The notes beneath the pieces were generated by a model. It had not been told where the DNA came from. It saw nothing but the letters and a program-made list of their open reading frames with translations, and did no database searches. A stretch of DNA of 64,000 nt from Gelria sp. Kuro-4 (lineage in GTDB: Bacteria > Bacillota > DTU030 > DUMP01): the NCBI RefSeq assembly GCF_019668485.1, contig NZ_AP024619.1, forward strand, positions 132,501-196,500, written 5' to 3'. Position 1 is the first letter of the stretch; each line of letters starts with the position of its first letter. The position numbers and the translations under genes were made by a program. Of the stretch, positions 1 through 8,452 are shown in pieces.

Positions 1-495
1 CGGGTTCACCATAAGGTCCAGGTAGCGCTGGCGGTACCTGATCTCCACGTCCTTGAGCCCGTGCCACTTCTCGGGCAGGGGGCGCAGCGATTTACTGAGG
101 AGGGTGTAAGAGAACACCTCCACCGTGATCTCCCCCCGGCGGGTCCGGAACACCTTCCCCTCGACGCCGATGATGTCGCCCAAGTCCAGGTTGGTGAACG
201 CCTTGTACCTTTCTTCGCCCAGGTTATCGATCCGCGCGTACACCTGAATCTGGCCCGAGGCATCCCTGAGGTGTGCAAAGGTCACCTTGCCGTGCTCGCG
301 GATGGACATCAACCGGCCGGCAATCTTGACCTCGGTACCCTCCAGGGCAGCGTAGTTATCCAGAATTTCCTGGGCATGGTGGGAAAACGCGAAGTGGTCG
401 ATCTTAAAGGGATCCTGTCCCCGCTCCCGCAGCTCGTCCAGCTTGCGGCGCCGCGCCGCCAACTCGCTCGCGGGATCGAACGCTTCCAATTCCAT
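1..495 (-). CDS. lysS: Lysyl-tRNA synthetase, N-terminal part (cut by window edge)
   Basis: Class II lysyl-tRNA synthetase, which charges tRNA-Lys in the cytoplasm. Reading from ATG at 495 gives a helical N-terminus (MELEAFDPASELAARRRKL), then the OB-fold anticodon-binding domain (TEVKIAGRLMSIREHGKVTF, then LRDASGQIQVY) and the start of the catalytic region (VEIRYRQRYLDLMVNP), as in bacterial LysS. Only 165 codons are present and the rest lies left of base 1. AAGGAGGA precedes the ATG. It follows greA by 63 bp, as in other Firmicutes, and probably shares its promoter. The intergenic gap holds a GC hairpin at 517-539 without a T-run. Confidence 0.95.
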   Translation of the reverse strand, partial: MELEAFDPASELAARRRKLDELRERGQDPFKIDHFAFSHHAQEILDNYAALEGTEVKIAGRLMSIREHGKVTFAHLRDASGQIQVYARIDNLGEERYKAFTNLDLGDIIGVEGKVFRTRRGEITVEVFSYTLLSKSLRPLPEKWHGLKDVEIRYRQRYLDLMVNP

Positions 496-558
496 CTCGG
501 TCCTCCTTTGCGCAAGCGCCCAGGGTTTTAACCTGGGCGGGTGATTTTGGGGATAAAT

Positions 559-1038
559 TCAGTTTTGTACCGCAACGATCTTGTAATGCAGCAAGCCGAT
601 GGGTGCCTGTATCTCCACCTCGGAGCCGACACTCTGGCCTAACAGCGCTTTACCCACCGGCGATTCGTTCGAAATCTTCCTTTGCCGGGGGTTGGCTTCG
701 GCCGAACCGACAATGGTGTACTCTATCTCTTCGGGTTGGGGGGCATCCAGGTCGACGATGGTTACGGTAGAACCCACCTGCACCCGGCCGTCGCCCTCGG
801 CTTCATCGATGACGCGTACCTTTTGCAGCATGTTTTGCAGCTCCAGGATGCGGCCTTCAATAAAAGCTTGCTCTCTTTTGGCGTCTTCGTATTCCGAGTT
901 CTCGCTGATGTCGCCGAACTCACGCGCCTGCTTGATGCGTTCGGCCACCTCGTGCCGGCGGTGGGTTTTAAGGTCTTCCAGCTCCTGTTCGAGCTTTTCC
1001 AAGCCGGCCCGGGTGAGAATGACTTCTTTCTCTGCCAT
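559..1038 (-). CDS. greA: Transcription elongation factor GreA
   Basis: Rescues backtracked RNA polymerase by stimulating transcript cleavage. The 159-residue length is normal for the family. The N-terminal coiled coil carries the acidic tip (FGDISENSEYEDAKREQA), followed by the FKBP-like C-terminal domain (GSTVTIVDLD, and near the end SPVGKALLGQSVG). The start chosen is ATG at 1038 (MAEKEVILTRAG), 8 nt after GGGGG. An in-frame ATG at 1053 is possible but would add five atypical residues. It is the first gene of a probable greA-lysS operon with a strong promoter at 1172-1200. Confidence 0.95.
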   Translation of the reverse strand: MAEKEVILTRAGLEKLEQELEDLKTHRRHEVAERIKQAREFGDISENSEYEDAKREQAFIEGRILELQNMLQKVRVIDEAEGDGRVQVGSTVTIVDLDAPQPEEIEYTIVGSAEANPRQRKISNESPVGKALLGQSVGSEVEIQAPIGLLHYKIVAVQN

Positions 1039-1171
1039 GTTGTTTTCCCCCATCTCTTACGCCCCTTTTCTTGGCTTTGTAAGTTCTCCTAACCCCATAA
1101 GAAATACTACGAACCCGCGCTCCCGCTGGTCCGTAGCTTGCTTTATGGTAGTATCTCACCGTTTCTAGTCA

Positions 1172-1200
1172 ATTATAAAAGATGGGCGGAAGGGTGTCAA
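1172..1200 (-). promoter_or_regulatory. Sigma-A promoter of greA-lysS
   Basis: On the minus strand TTGACA (1200-1195), 17 bp, TATAAT (1177-1172): a consensus promoter. The transcript would start near 1165 and leave an unusually long leader of about 125 nt. In that leader ATACTAC and GTAGTAT (1148-1154 and 1104-1110) can pair. Confidence 0.85.
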
Positions 1201-1222
1201 GGAATTTTGAGACGCCGCGCGC

Positions 1223-2284
1223 TCAGCCGGCGCGCCGGCGGATGGCGCGCACCTCTTCTTCGCTCAGCGCCCGTTCAAAGCTCCTCAGGCCCGCCAGATG
1301 GAAGCCGTGTTTTTTCGCCAGGCGGGCGATCTCGTCGATTTGTTCCACCGAGATGTCGCGGCCCAGGGTGAAGTTCTCGTACCGGCCCTCCAGAGCCAAG
1401 ATCATAGTCTCGGCCATACAGGCGTAAGCCGTGCCGGGCGGAAAACCAAAGTTAAAGTGAAAGTCCACGCTCCCGGGCACCTGCACCACGCCGCCTTCAA
1501 TGACGAGCACGTCCCGGCGCTCCCGCGCCACCCGCACCGACACATCGCGCGGCCGCGCCACGTCGCACACCACGGCACCGCTCTTGAGATCCTCAGGCTC
1601 AATGATGGGCGTGGCGGAACCGGTAACGGTAAGGATCACATCGGCGCGGCGCAGGGCCTGGTGCAGATCGGCCGCCACCCGCACCGCCAGCCCGCTCTCT
1701 TTAAGAATCTGGCGCGCCAGGCGCTCCAGCTGGCCGCTGTTGCGGCTGGCCAGGGTGAGGTAGCGCACCTTACGCGCCAGCAGCCGGGCACAGGCGCTGC
1801 CGATGGAGCCGTTGGCCCCCACCACCAGTACCTCAGCCTCGTGCAGATCGATCCCCATTTTCTCGGCCCCCAGCTCCGTTCCTTCCAGCGCCGTGGCCAC
1901 CGTGTAGCTGTTGCCGGTGGTAACCGGGATGGACAGGTTCCGAGCGATGGTAACGCCGGCATCTCCCACCACGGAAGTGAACGCGCCCAAACCGACGATC
2001 TTTGCACCCAGTGTCTCGGCCTTCTTTGCGGCCTGGATGATGCGCTTTAAGACGAATGGTTCGGGGAGCGTCACCATCTGGCGGGCCGTCAGGGGACAGG
2101 CGACAAACCAACCCTCGGCCTCGGCGTGGGGCGATTTGATGCCGGTGATGTGCGACACCTTAAGGGGCGGTACCAGCGTGAAGGCTTTTTCTAGCAACGG
2201 GTCGGGGAGCGGCCGCAACCAGGGAAACTTACTGTAGATGTAGCTCGTATCGAGCGGGTGGATGAGAAAAGCGAAGTTCTGCAT
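1223..2284 (-). CDS. Long-chain acyl-ACP reductase-like Rossmann enzyme
   Basis: The 353-residue protein resembles cyanobacterial acyl-ACP reductase (AAR), which reduces fatty acyl-ACP to aldehyde with NADPH. Shared features: GLGAFTSVV near residue 98, TTGNSYT near 122, the nucleotide-binding GANGSIGSA near 157, and Cys289 in AYACMAETM, which lines up with the catalytic cysteine of AAR (LFACFAESM). The C-terminus (YENFTLGRDISVEQIDEIARLAKKHGF) also matches that family. Relatives are often labelled shikimate dehydrogenase-like. The ATG at 2284 follows AAGGAGG. It is the last gene of a three-gene operon (3764 to 1223), 11 bp after the previous gene. The aldehyde-forming role is inference; the substrate in this organism is unknown. 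Confidence 0.7.
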   Translation of the reverse strand: MQNFAFLIHPLDTSYIYSKFPWLRPLPDPLLEKAFTLVPPLKVSHITGIKSPHAEAEGWFVACPLTARQMVTLPEPFVLKRIIQAAKKAETLGAKIVGLGAFTSVVGDAGVTIARNLSIPVTTGNSYTVATALEGTELGAEKMGIDLHEAEVLVVGANGSIGSACARLLARKVRYLTLASRNSGQLERLARQILKESGLAVRVAADLHQALRRADVILTVTGSATPIIEPEDLKSGAVVCDVARPRDVSVRVARERRDVLVIEGGVVQVPGSVDFHFNFGFPPGTAYACMAETMILALEGRYENFTLGRDISVEQIDEIARLAKKHGFHLAGLRSFERALSEEEVRAIRRRAG

Positions 2285-2295
2285 GGCCGTCCTCC

Positions 2296-3198
2296 TTAGT
2301 TTAGGTCTTCGATCCGAGGCTTGAGGTCTAAACGGTCGAGCAGTTCTTCGTAGTCGGCCGGCCCGAGCTTTTGCCAGGGTTTGGTCGCCAGGCTCACCAA
2401 CACGCCTTCCATGACGTTGGTGCCGAAGGAGCGACCGTTAAGTTCTGGCGTGGTGGTCACCAGGGTTCGGACGCCGCGCCGCTTGAGGTCTTCAACATCC
2501 GCACTCGTCACCGTGTTGGTGATGATCACCTTGCCCGGCAGTTCCGGGGGCAGGTGGCGTTTGATGAAGAGGAAGTCTCCGGCAATAATGTCGTTGCTCA
2601 GGTAGTAGTGGCTAAAGCGGGGTTTTATCTCCTCCTGCTTCTTGCCGGTAGGGTAGAGCATCTCAAAGGGCAGGCGCACCAGGATCGGGGCGACCAGGGC
2701 TGCCGCCACCTTAAGCTGAGTGAGGGACTTCAGCGGCACGGGAATGCCCAGTCCAAACATCAGGTCGCCGATGGTCAGCCGGCAACCGGCCTGGGTTAAA
2801 CCCTCCGCCATACCCCAGCGATCTACGCCGGAAACCAGAAGGGCCTTCTTGCCGGCCAGGGGAATGCGCCCCGAGGTGGCCAGGTAACGGATTACCCGCC
2901 GCTCCAACGTGTTTTTCAGGCCGCTCCCGTCGACAATGGGTGTCTTGGCGGCCGCTCGCGCCAGGCGCTGGGCATCGCGGATGGCGTAGCGCCGCTCTCC
3001 GGCCACCAGGTAAAGGTCGATGCCGCCCATGCCGAAGGCGTCCACCTTGCCGTCGAGCTCTTTCAGCAGGGTGATGGCTTTTTCCATGTCGCCGTCGGTG
3101 CCGATACGCTCAATGAGGAACTTTTCGCCGAGAAACTCGGCCTCTACTTTATGATTGCGCTTGGAAGACCCTAAGCTTACGCTCACAACGTGCTTCAC
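2296..3198 (-). CDS. Conserved protein, 'quinate 5-dehydrogenase'-like
   Basis: A 300-residue cytoplasmic protein without signal or membrane segments. It resembles proteins that clostridial annotations name quinate 5-dehydrogenase, but I see no clear catalytic motif and do not trust the name. Visible landmarks are GMGGIDLYL near residue 57, VSGVDRWGMAEGL near 122 and IITNTVTSADVEDLKRRGV near 225. The GTG start overlaps the upstream regulator stop (GTGA), with GGGAGG before it, so the two are translationally coupled. Its fixed place between a regulator and an acyl-ACP-reductase-like gene suggests a joint role, which is inference. Confidence 0.55.
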   Translation of the reverse strand: MKHVVSVSLGSSKRNHKVEAEFLGEKFLIERIGTDGDMEKAITLLKELDGKVDAFGMGGIDLYLVAGERRYAIRDAQRLARAAAKTPIVDGSGLKNTLERRVIRYLATSGRIPLAGKKALLVSGVDRWGMAEGLTQAGCRLTIGDLMFGLGIPVPLKSLTQLKVAAALVAPILVRLPFEMLYPTGKKQEEIKPRFSHYYLSNDIIAGDFLFIKRHLPPELPGKVIITNTVTSADVEDLKRRGVRTLVTTTPELNGRSFGTNVMEGVLVSLATKPWQKLGPADYEELLDRLDLKPRIEDLN

Positions 3199-3764
3199 TC
3201 TGACCGCCTCCCGCTTTCCCGGTGGTTCGCGGCGGCACCCCCGGCTTTAAGCTCCCGGAGGAGCCGCCGTAGCTTTTCTGGGTCGACGAGTCTGTCTCCT
3301 TTAATGGGAGAATGGCCGATCTCCACGCACACCACTTTCTTGTCGAGCAGTGCCTCCACCACCCGGACCCGCATGTCCGAGCCGAGAAACACCACCACAT
3401 CGTAGCCGCGTACGGCGGCGATAATCTGCATCACTTCGTTCAAGAGCTCGCTGCCGCTTTTCTCGCGCACAAAGCGCCAGCGCTCCTCATCGGTCATGAC
3501 CAGGGTGTACTCTATTCCTTCCTCTTGGGCCAGGGCCAGAATCTCCTCTTTGTTGCCGATGGGGAAACCGACCAGGGCGATACGGGCGCCCCGATGTACC
3601 TCACCCAGCGCCTCAAGGCGTGAAACAAAGGAGCGCTCCGTCCCCTCGTGCGCGGCCACCTCCTGCTGGGAAACCCCGGCCGCCCGTAAATCCAGGATGC
3701 GGTCCACAACACGGTAAATGCGCCCGCGGTCGATCACCTTGCCACCGATGCGCGTAAGCTCCAA
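3195..3764 (-). CDS. Probable helix-turn-helix transcriptional regulator
   Basis: A 189-residue protein. Residues 20-60 (RILDLRAAGVSQQEVAAHEG then RSFVSRLEALGEV) look like a helix-turn-helix of the Xre/Spo0J style. The rest is an alpha/beta domain (IALVGFPIGNKE, VVVFLGSDMRV) that could bind a ligand. TTG start at 3764 after AGGGGGGAA. It heads the operon with the quinate-dehydrogenase-like and acyl-ACP-reductase-like genes and is the natural candidate for their regulator. A palindrome lies just upstream (3810-3819). The ligand is unknown. Confidence 0.6.
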   Translation of the reverse strand: MELTRIGGKVIDRGRIYRVVDRILDLRAAGVSQQEVAAHEGTERSFVSRLEALGEVHRGARIALVGFPIGNKEEILALAQEEGIEYTLVMTDEERWRFVREKSGSELLNEVMQIIAAVRGYDVVVFLGSDMRVRVVEALLDKKVVCVEIGHSPIKGDRLVDPEKLRRLLRELKAGGAAANHRESGRRSE

Positions 3765-3798
3765 CCCCTGTTCCCCCCTTAACCACCCCTATATCTTA

Positions 3799-3819
3799 TG
3801 TACACATTATTGTGCACAA
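3799..3819. promoter_or_regulatory. Candidate operator upstream of the HTH regulator
   Basis: The perfect 10-bp palindrome TTGTGCACAA (3810-3819) stands next to a similar TGTACACA half (3799-3806), 35-55 bp upstream of the TTG start. The AT-rich stretch overlaps the likely promoter, which suits autoregulation. No -35/-10 pair of good quality could be fixed. Confidence 0.35.
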
Positions 3820-3875
3820 GCTATGATGATTTTACCAATCGAGGAGGAAAAAAGCAAGTGACCTCAGGCAGATAA

Positions 3876-3904
3876 AACAAAAGACGCCCCGGTTGAGGGG
3901 CGTC
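3876..3904 (-). terminator. Intrinsic terminator after the chemoreceptor gene
   Basis: Minus strand GACGCCCC, 6-nt loop, GGGGCGTC (3904-3883), followed by TTTTGTTTT. Confidence 0.85.
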
Positions 3905-3926
3905 AAAGAGTCTGGGCGGCCGGGGG

Positions 3927-5711
3927 CTATAGCTTAAACCGCTGTACCGCCTGCTCCAGTTTGCGGGCCATGTCGGCCAGCACCTGGGCCGAAGAGGAGA
4001 TCTCCTCCATGGTGGCCGTCTGCTCTTCGGTGGCGGCGGCGATGTTCTCAGTGCCGGCGCTGGTGTTCTCGGCGATGCGGCTGACGTTCTCCGTGGCCGT
4101 CACCACCCGGTCGGAGCTGGCGGCCATCTCCTGGGCCGCTGCACTCACCTCCTGGATCTCCTGTGCCACCTTACCCACAGCGGCAAAGATCTTCTCCAGG
4201 GTGCTCTGGGCCGACTGCAGCAGCTCGCTGCCGGAGGCCACCTCGGCGCTGCCCGCCTCCATGGTCTTGATGGCCTTTCCGGTATCGTTCTGCGTGCGGT
4301 CCACCAGGCCGGCGATCTGCTTGGCCGCTTGAGCCGACTGCTCGGCCAGCTTGCGCACCTCGTCGGCCACCACGGCGAAGCCTCGGCCCTGCTCGCCGGC
4401 CCGGGCGGCCTCGATGGCGGCGTTCAGCGCCAGGAGGTTGGTTTGGTCGGCAATGCTGGTGATCACTTCAACAATCTGGCCGATCTCCCGCGAGCGCTGA
4501 CCCAGCTCGTTGATCAGCCCGGACAGGTTGGTCATGGACTCGCGCACCACATCGTTCTGGCGGATGACGTTTTTGATGGCAGTGCTCCCCTCTTCGGCCA
4601 GCCGGGCCGATTCTTGAGAAGAGGCAGCCACCGCCTGCGCACTCTCAGCCACCTGCTCCATAGCCGCCGCCATTTGCTTTACGGTGTTGCTGGCATCGGA
4701 CACCTCGCGGACCTGCTGCTCGGCGCCTTGCGCCACCTCCTGCACGCTGGCGGCGATCTGCTCGGTAGCCCGGGTGGTCTCTTCGGCGCTGGTGGTCAGC
4801 TGCTGGGCATATTCGCTCACCTTAAGGATACTGGTGCGAACCTCGGTGATGATCTCCCTGAGGTTGCCCACCATTTGGTTGAAGGCAGTGCCGAGCTGGG
4901 CCACCTCATCCCGGCCCCGGACAGGCACTTCCTCTCTGAGGTCCCCCCCGGCAATACCGGCTGCCGCCGTGGCCAGCCGGCGCAGCGGGCTGATAGTGCG
5001 GCGGGCCAGAAACACCGACAGCAGAATCCCCAGCACTGCCCCGACCAAGACCAGAACAAGCACCAGGCGCACCGTGTTGGTGGCGGCGGCCTGCGCGGCT
5101 TGCTGTGCGTCATGAACGCGTTTTTGGTTGATCCCCTGGAGCACGTTGAAGTTGGCCGTCAGGCGCTTGAGGATATCGTCCACACCGGTGAGGCCCTGCT
5201 GGATGGCCCCTTCCTTGTCACCGGCGGCGTATGTAGCAAAGACGTCCTTTTGTTGCTGAACCAGGTTATCATGAATCGAGCCGATCTGCTGCAAAAGGTT
5301 CTTTTCTTCCGACTCCTGGGCATACCCCTCGGCTTTATTGATCGCCGACCGCACGTTATTCGCATCTAACTCGGCCCTCAGGGTGTACTGTTCGTCCCCG
5401 GTCAGAAGGTAGGTGCGCTGGGCGTTGAGCTGTGCCGTAAGCGCACTGTTTATCTCGCTGATAGCCAGCACGTAGGGATGCGCCTGTTCCACTATCTGCT
5501 GGTACTCATGCATCACCTGCTGCATGCCCCAGTAGCTGTACCCGCCGACGGCAACCATGAAGACAATGAGGACGAAGTAACCAAGGAGGATACCGGTGAT
5601 AAGGCTGGTCGAGCGCCCGGCCGGCCCGGGCTGCCCTGTGCCGCGGCGCCAAGGCCCCTTCGGCAGTCGGGGAAGCCGGAACTTAATCCGTGGCCAGGAA
5701 AGTCTCTGCAT
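3927..5711 (-). CDS. Methyl-accepting chemotaxis protein
   Basis: Transmembrane chemoreceptor of 594 residues. A basic N-terminus is followed by TM1 (about 37-57, [18 protein letters not shown]), a helical extracytoplasmic four-helix-bundle-like sensor (about 60-210), TM2 ([18 protein letters not shown]), a HAMP domain ([19 protein letters not shown]) and the signalling coiled coil. The conserved hairpin tip reads [21 protein letters not shown] then [18 protein letters not shown], the CheA/CheW contact. The ATG at 5711 was chosen for its AAGGAGAAG site; an upstream in-frame start would run into the riboswitch terminator. No che genes are nearby. The gene sits behind a c-di-GMP-I riboswitch (5776-5898), so expression should follow the second messenger of the motile/sessile switch. 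Confidence 0.93.
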   Translation of the reverse strand: MQRLSWPRIKFRLPRLPKGPWRRGTGQPGPAGRSTSLITGILLGYFVLIVFMVAVGGYSYWGMQQVMHEYQQIVEQAHPYVLAISEINSALTAQLNAQRTYLLTGDEQYTLRAELDANNVRSAINKAEGYAQESEEKNLLQQIGSIHDNLVQQQKDVFATYAAGDKEGAIQQGLTGVDDILKRLTANFNVLQGINQKRVHDAQQAAQAAATNTVRLVLVLVLVGAVLGILLSVFLARRTISPLRRLATAAAGIAGGDLREEVPVRGRDEVAQLGTAFNQMVGNLREIITEVRTSILKVSEYAQQLTTSAEETTRATEQIAASVQEVAQGAEQQVREVSDASNTVKQMAAAMEQVAESAQAVAASSQESARLAEEGSTAIKNVIRQNDVVRESMTNLSGLINELGQRSREIGQIVEVITSIADQTNLLALNAAIEAARAGEQGRGFAVVADEVRKLAEQSAQAAKQIAGLVDRTQNDTGKAIKTMEAGSAEVASGSELLQSAQSTLEKIFAAVGKVAQEIQEVSAAAQEMAASSDRVVTATENVSRIAENTSAGTENIAAATEEQTATMEEISSSAQVLADMARKLEQAVQRFKL

Positions 5712-5775
5712 TACTTCTTCTCCTTCCTCGCTTATACTACTGCCCATCCCGGGCGTGTGCGCTTTTTCCGCAAGC

Positions 5776-5806
5776 AAAACCAGCCCTGGACTAATTGAAC
5801 CAGGGC
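5776..5806 (-). terminator. Riboswitch expression-platform terminator
   Basis: Minus strand GCCCTGG, 10-nt loop, CCAGGGC, tgg, TTTT. It lies between the aptamer and the chemoreceptor ATG, so it should act as a conditional terminator. I cannot decide from sequence alone whether ligand turns the gene on or off. Confidence 0.7.
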
Positions 5807-5815
5807 ACCCTGTAC

Positions 5816-5898
5816 GGCAGCCTGGCGATCCTAGCTCTACGCCTTAGACCCATGGCTTTGTGCCCCCACCTTTCGGCTGGGTTTACCTTTCACGCTCG
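5816..5898 (-). promoter_or_regulatory. Cyclic di-GMP-I (GEMM) riboswitch aptamer
   Basis: The minus strand carries the GEMM-I signature: GGTAAACC, a CCGAAAGG tetraloop region, CACAAAGCCATGGGTCTAAG and a closing GCCAGGCTGCC. The order and spacing match the class, including the tetraloop and the AAAGCC/GGTCTAAG core. It lies about 105 nt before the chemoreceptor start, a common place for this class. The terminator at 5776-5806 immediately follows. Confidence 0.88.
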
Positions 5899-5943
5899 TC
5901 TATTGAGGATTATTTTACCATTATTCGTTGTCGGATTGTGTCG

Positions 5944-7290
5944 TTATTTGTCGTCGCTGCTCGAAGAGGTGCTGATTTCCCGGCGGGCCAGGTCCAGGAG
6001 CGCTTTTTTGTTGTTGCGGCCCGGATCCTCCCACACCAGCTCCAGCAACCGCCGCCGCAGTGCTCCCAAGCGCGGTCCGGGCTTAAGCCCCAGTTGCGCG
6101 ATGAGCTCGGCACTGGAAAGGGCCAGATCTGCTGCCGTAAGCGGCGGATGCTCGGCCTCAACGGCGGCGGCCGCCTCGGCCAGCTCCCTCACCCCTGCAG
6201 CCTCCGGATCCCCCCAGATAGCCAGCCGGTCAGCCTGAATAAGGGCAATCGCCGCCGGGAAGTTCTCCCAGCCCACGCCGGCCGCCAGACGCCGTACCGG
6301 CGCCAGGCCCTGGGGAGCGCGCCAGAAGAACATGTGGTGCGCCACCAGGAGCGCCACCGTGCGCACGGTGCGCCGGCTGAAACGCAGCCGGCGCAGGATA
6401 ACGGGCACCAGGGCCGCCGAGCGGGCGGCATGCCCGGGGAAAAAGCGGCCGTAGGGACCCTCTTCCCAACGCTCCGGCTTGCCGACATCGTGCAGCAGGC
6501 CCGCTAAGCGCAGTTCCAGCTGGGGCGGGGTGAGGGAACAGGTCTTGATGTTGTGCCCCAGCACGTCGTCGGGATGCAGGCGGCTCTGCCGCACGCCCTG
6601 TCCTGCCAAAAGCTCCGGTACCACGCTGCGCATGAGGCCGCTTTCCACCAGAAGGTCCAAGGCCGCCCGCACGTTGGGCCCGGTGATAAGGAGCGCAAAC
6701 TCCGCGCCCCGCCGCTCGGCTGCCACCAGCGCCAGCCGCCCTGCCTCGGCCTTCAGGGCGCTCAGCGTTTTTTCTTCCAGCTGAAAACTGAGCTGGGAAA
6801 CAAAGCGCGCCGCCCTGAGCAGCCGCAGCCCGTCTTCGCGAAAGCGCCGTGCGGGATCGCCCACCGCCCGCAGCAGCCTGCGCTTCAGGTCCGCCCGGCC
6901 ATCCCAGGGATCCACCAGCTCCTCCTCCAGCGGGTCGAAGGCCATGGCGTTGATGGTGAAATCCCGGCGGGCCAGGTCCTCGCGGAGGTCCCCGCTGAAG
7001 ACCACGTGGCTGGGGTGGCGCCCGTCGCTGTACGGCCCGTCCCGGCGGAAGGTGGTCACCTCGATGGGGCGGCTGAGGAGCACCGTAACCGTGCCGTACT
7101 TGGGGCCGGTGAACACTGTACGCGGAAAGAGCTCTCGTACCACGGCGGGCGGGGCGGCTGTGGCCACATCGTAGTCCTCGGGTTCCCTGCCTAAGAGCAG
7201 GTCGCGCACCGAGCCCCCCACCAGGTAGCTGGGGTAGCCCGCTGACTTCAGCGTGCGCAGGCAAGCGATCACGGGCTCGGGCAGGCGCAC
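5944..7290 (-). CDS. cca: CCA tRNA nucleotidyltransferase / poly(A) polymerase family
   Basis: Adds or repairs the CCA end of tRNA. The 448-residue class II enzyme has the nucleotidyltransferase head YLVGGSVRDLLLGREPEDYD (residues 20-39, with the DxD pair), the RRD-type segment (TTFRRDGPYSDGRHP) and a C-terminal HD domain (GLLHDVGKPE). GTG start at 7290 with GGAGGAA before it. The candidate -10 TATAAT (7321-7316) is close upstream but has no good -35. The gene is an insert in the otherwise conserved dusB-to-greA interval. With the HD domain it could instead be a broader polymerase, but CCA addition is the usual role. Confidence 0.9.
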   Translation of the reverse strand: MRLPEPVIACLRTLKSAGYPSYLVGGSVRDLLLGREPEDYDVATAAPPAVVRELFPRTVFTGPKYGTVTVLLSRPIEVTTFRRDGPYSDGRHPSHVVFSGDLREDLARRDFTINAMAFDPLEEELVDPWDGRADLKRRLLRAVGDPARRFREDGLRLLRAARFVSQLSFQLEEKTLSALKAEAGRLALVAAERRGAEFALLITGPNVRAALDLLVESGLMRSVVPELLAGQGVRQSRLHPDDVLGHNIKTCSLTPPQLELRLAGLLHDVGKPERWEEGPYGRFFPGHAARSAALVPVILRRLRFSRRTVRTVALLVAHHMFFWRAPQGLAPVRRLAAGVGWENFPAAIALIQADRLAIWGDPEAAGVRELAEAAAAVEAEHPPLTAADLALSSAELIAQLGLKPGPRLGALRRRLLELVWEDPGRNNKKALLDLARREISTSSSSDDK

Positions 7291-7335
7291 CGCGCATTCC
7301 TCCTTCCGCCCTTATATTATAGCACCCGCCATAGG

Positions 7336-7371
7336 AAAAAGGATCCACCCCGACCTGCGCCGGGTGGATCC
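7336..7371 (-). terminator. Intrinsic terminator of the ftsH-to-7490 gene block
   Basis: Minus strand GGATCCACCC, 11-nt loop, GGGTGGATCC (7371-7341), then TTTTT. It separates the gene ending at 7490 from cca. The 118 bp between hairpin and gene hold only GC-rich inverted stretches. Confidence 0.85.
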
Positions 7372-7489
7372 CGCCTTCTCCGCTGCTTAAGCCGGCAGGT
7401 GAGGCGTACGCAGACGAAAACCCGGCACGGCCCCTGGCCCGCCGGCACCGTCCCGCCCCTGCCCGGCGCCGCCAGGGTCGCCGGTGCAC

Positions 7490-8452
7490 CTAATCCCAAG
7501 GGCTGGAGGGGAAGCGGCCCAGCACGCGGCGCAGGGTCTGCTGCAAAAGCCGGCTGTCGTCGTGCAGCATCCCCAGCTTGAGGCTGCGCAGGGTCAACAC
7601 CTCCGGCTGGCTCCCCAAGTCCAGGTCGCGGGCAAGGCGCGAGAGCGTCCGGGTACGCGCCCGCTCCAGCGCCGCCGGCAGGGCTTCCCCTTCGTGTAAA
7701 AAGCGCTCGAGCTCCTGCCCCAGGTAAAGGTGCGCCAGATTGGTCATGGGATTGCCGCAGTAACCGCTTTTGGTCTGGCCGAGCACCTCGGGCAGCTTAA
7801 AGTGCAGTCCCCAGGCAATGGAATCCTTGAGCTCCCGCGTCTCCTCGCGCATGGCCCAGGCCAGGTTTCTGGCCGTGCAGATGCCGCACTCCCGCAGCAC
7901 GCGGATGATAGCGTGCTCCACGGTATGGGCCTGCTCGGCGGTTACCAGGCCGCCCACCTGTCCCCGGATTTTGAGTTCGCTGCCGCCGTAGTCCCGGCCG
8001 TAAATGGTGATGGTAATATCCCGCTCGGAACGCGGCTCCGTGTAACCGCCCGCCGGCTGCCAGCCCGCCCCGGAGATAACGGGCTGGCCCCCGGCGCGCA
8101 GCCGGTCCAGGTCCAGCTCTTCGACGTTTTCGGCCACGATGAAGCGCCTTTCGGCGACAAAACGCCGGGCACGCGCGTGTGCCAGCCCTGCAAGGCGCGC
8201 CACTAAGAGCTCACCCTTGTTCCAGGTGACGGCATCCACCGTTTGCGCCCGCTCCAGCTCTTCAATGCGCACCAGCAGGCCCGCCGGGTAAAGCGCCCGG
8301 CCGCCGAGCGTGAGCGGCACCAAAAAGGCCACTGAGCCCGCCCCCAGACGTGCCAGGGTGCGGAGGGAAAAGGCATCCAGGAAAAGGCCCTGTATGCTCG
8401 CACCCGGCCGCGGAAACACGCCGTTCGCCACGGGTAAGGCCAGTAGGTTCAT
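7490..8452 (-). CDS. Conserved protein of unknown function in the dusB-coaX cluster
   Basis: A soluble protein of 320 residues that I do not recognise. Features: RSERDITITIYGRDYGGSELKI near residue 145, then HTVEHAIIRVLRECGICTARNLAWAM (a histidine-glutamate-histidine-rich helix with one cysteine), and SGYCGNPMTNLAHLYLGQELERFL. The conserved-looking H/E/C residues could mark a catalytic or metal site, but that is speculation. ATG at 8452 overlaps the dusB stop (ATGA), with AAGGGGTG upstream, so it is translationally coupled to dusB. An in-frame GTG at 8461 has no room for a ribosome site. It ends in a terminator. Confidence 0.6.
   Translation of the reverse strand: MNLLALPVANGVFPRPGASIQGLFLDAFSLRTLARLGAGSVAFLVPLTLGGRALYPAGLLVRIEELERAQTVDAVTWNKGELLVARLAGLAHARARRFVAERRFIVAENVEELDLDRLRAGGQPVISGAGWQPAGGYTEPRSERDITITIYGRDYGGSELKIRGQVGGLVTAEQAHTVEHAIIRVLRECGICTARNLAWAMREETRELKDSIAWGLHFKLPEVLGQTKSGYCGNPMTNLAHLYLGQELERFLHEGEALPAALERARTRTLSRLARDLDLGSQPEVLTLRSLKLGMLHDDSRLLQQTLRRVLGRFPSSPWD

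Noticed and set aside
6230-7489. Open frame of 419 codons on the minus strand
   Set aside because: Frame-shifted shadow of cca, low-complexity Arg/Gly/Pro.
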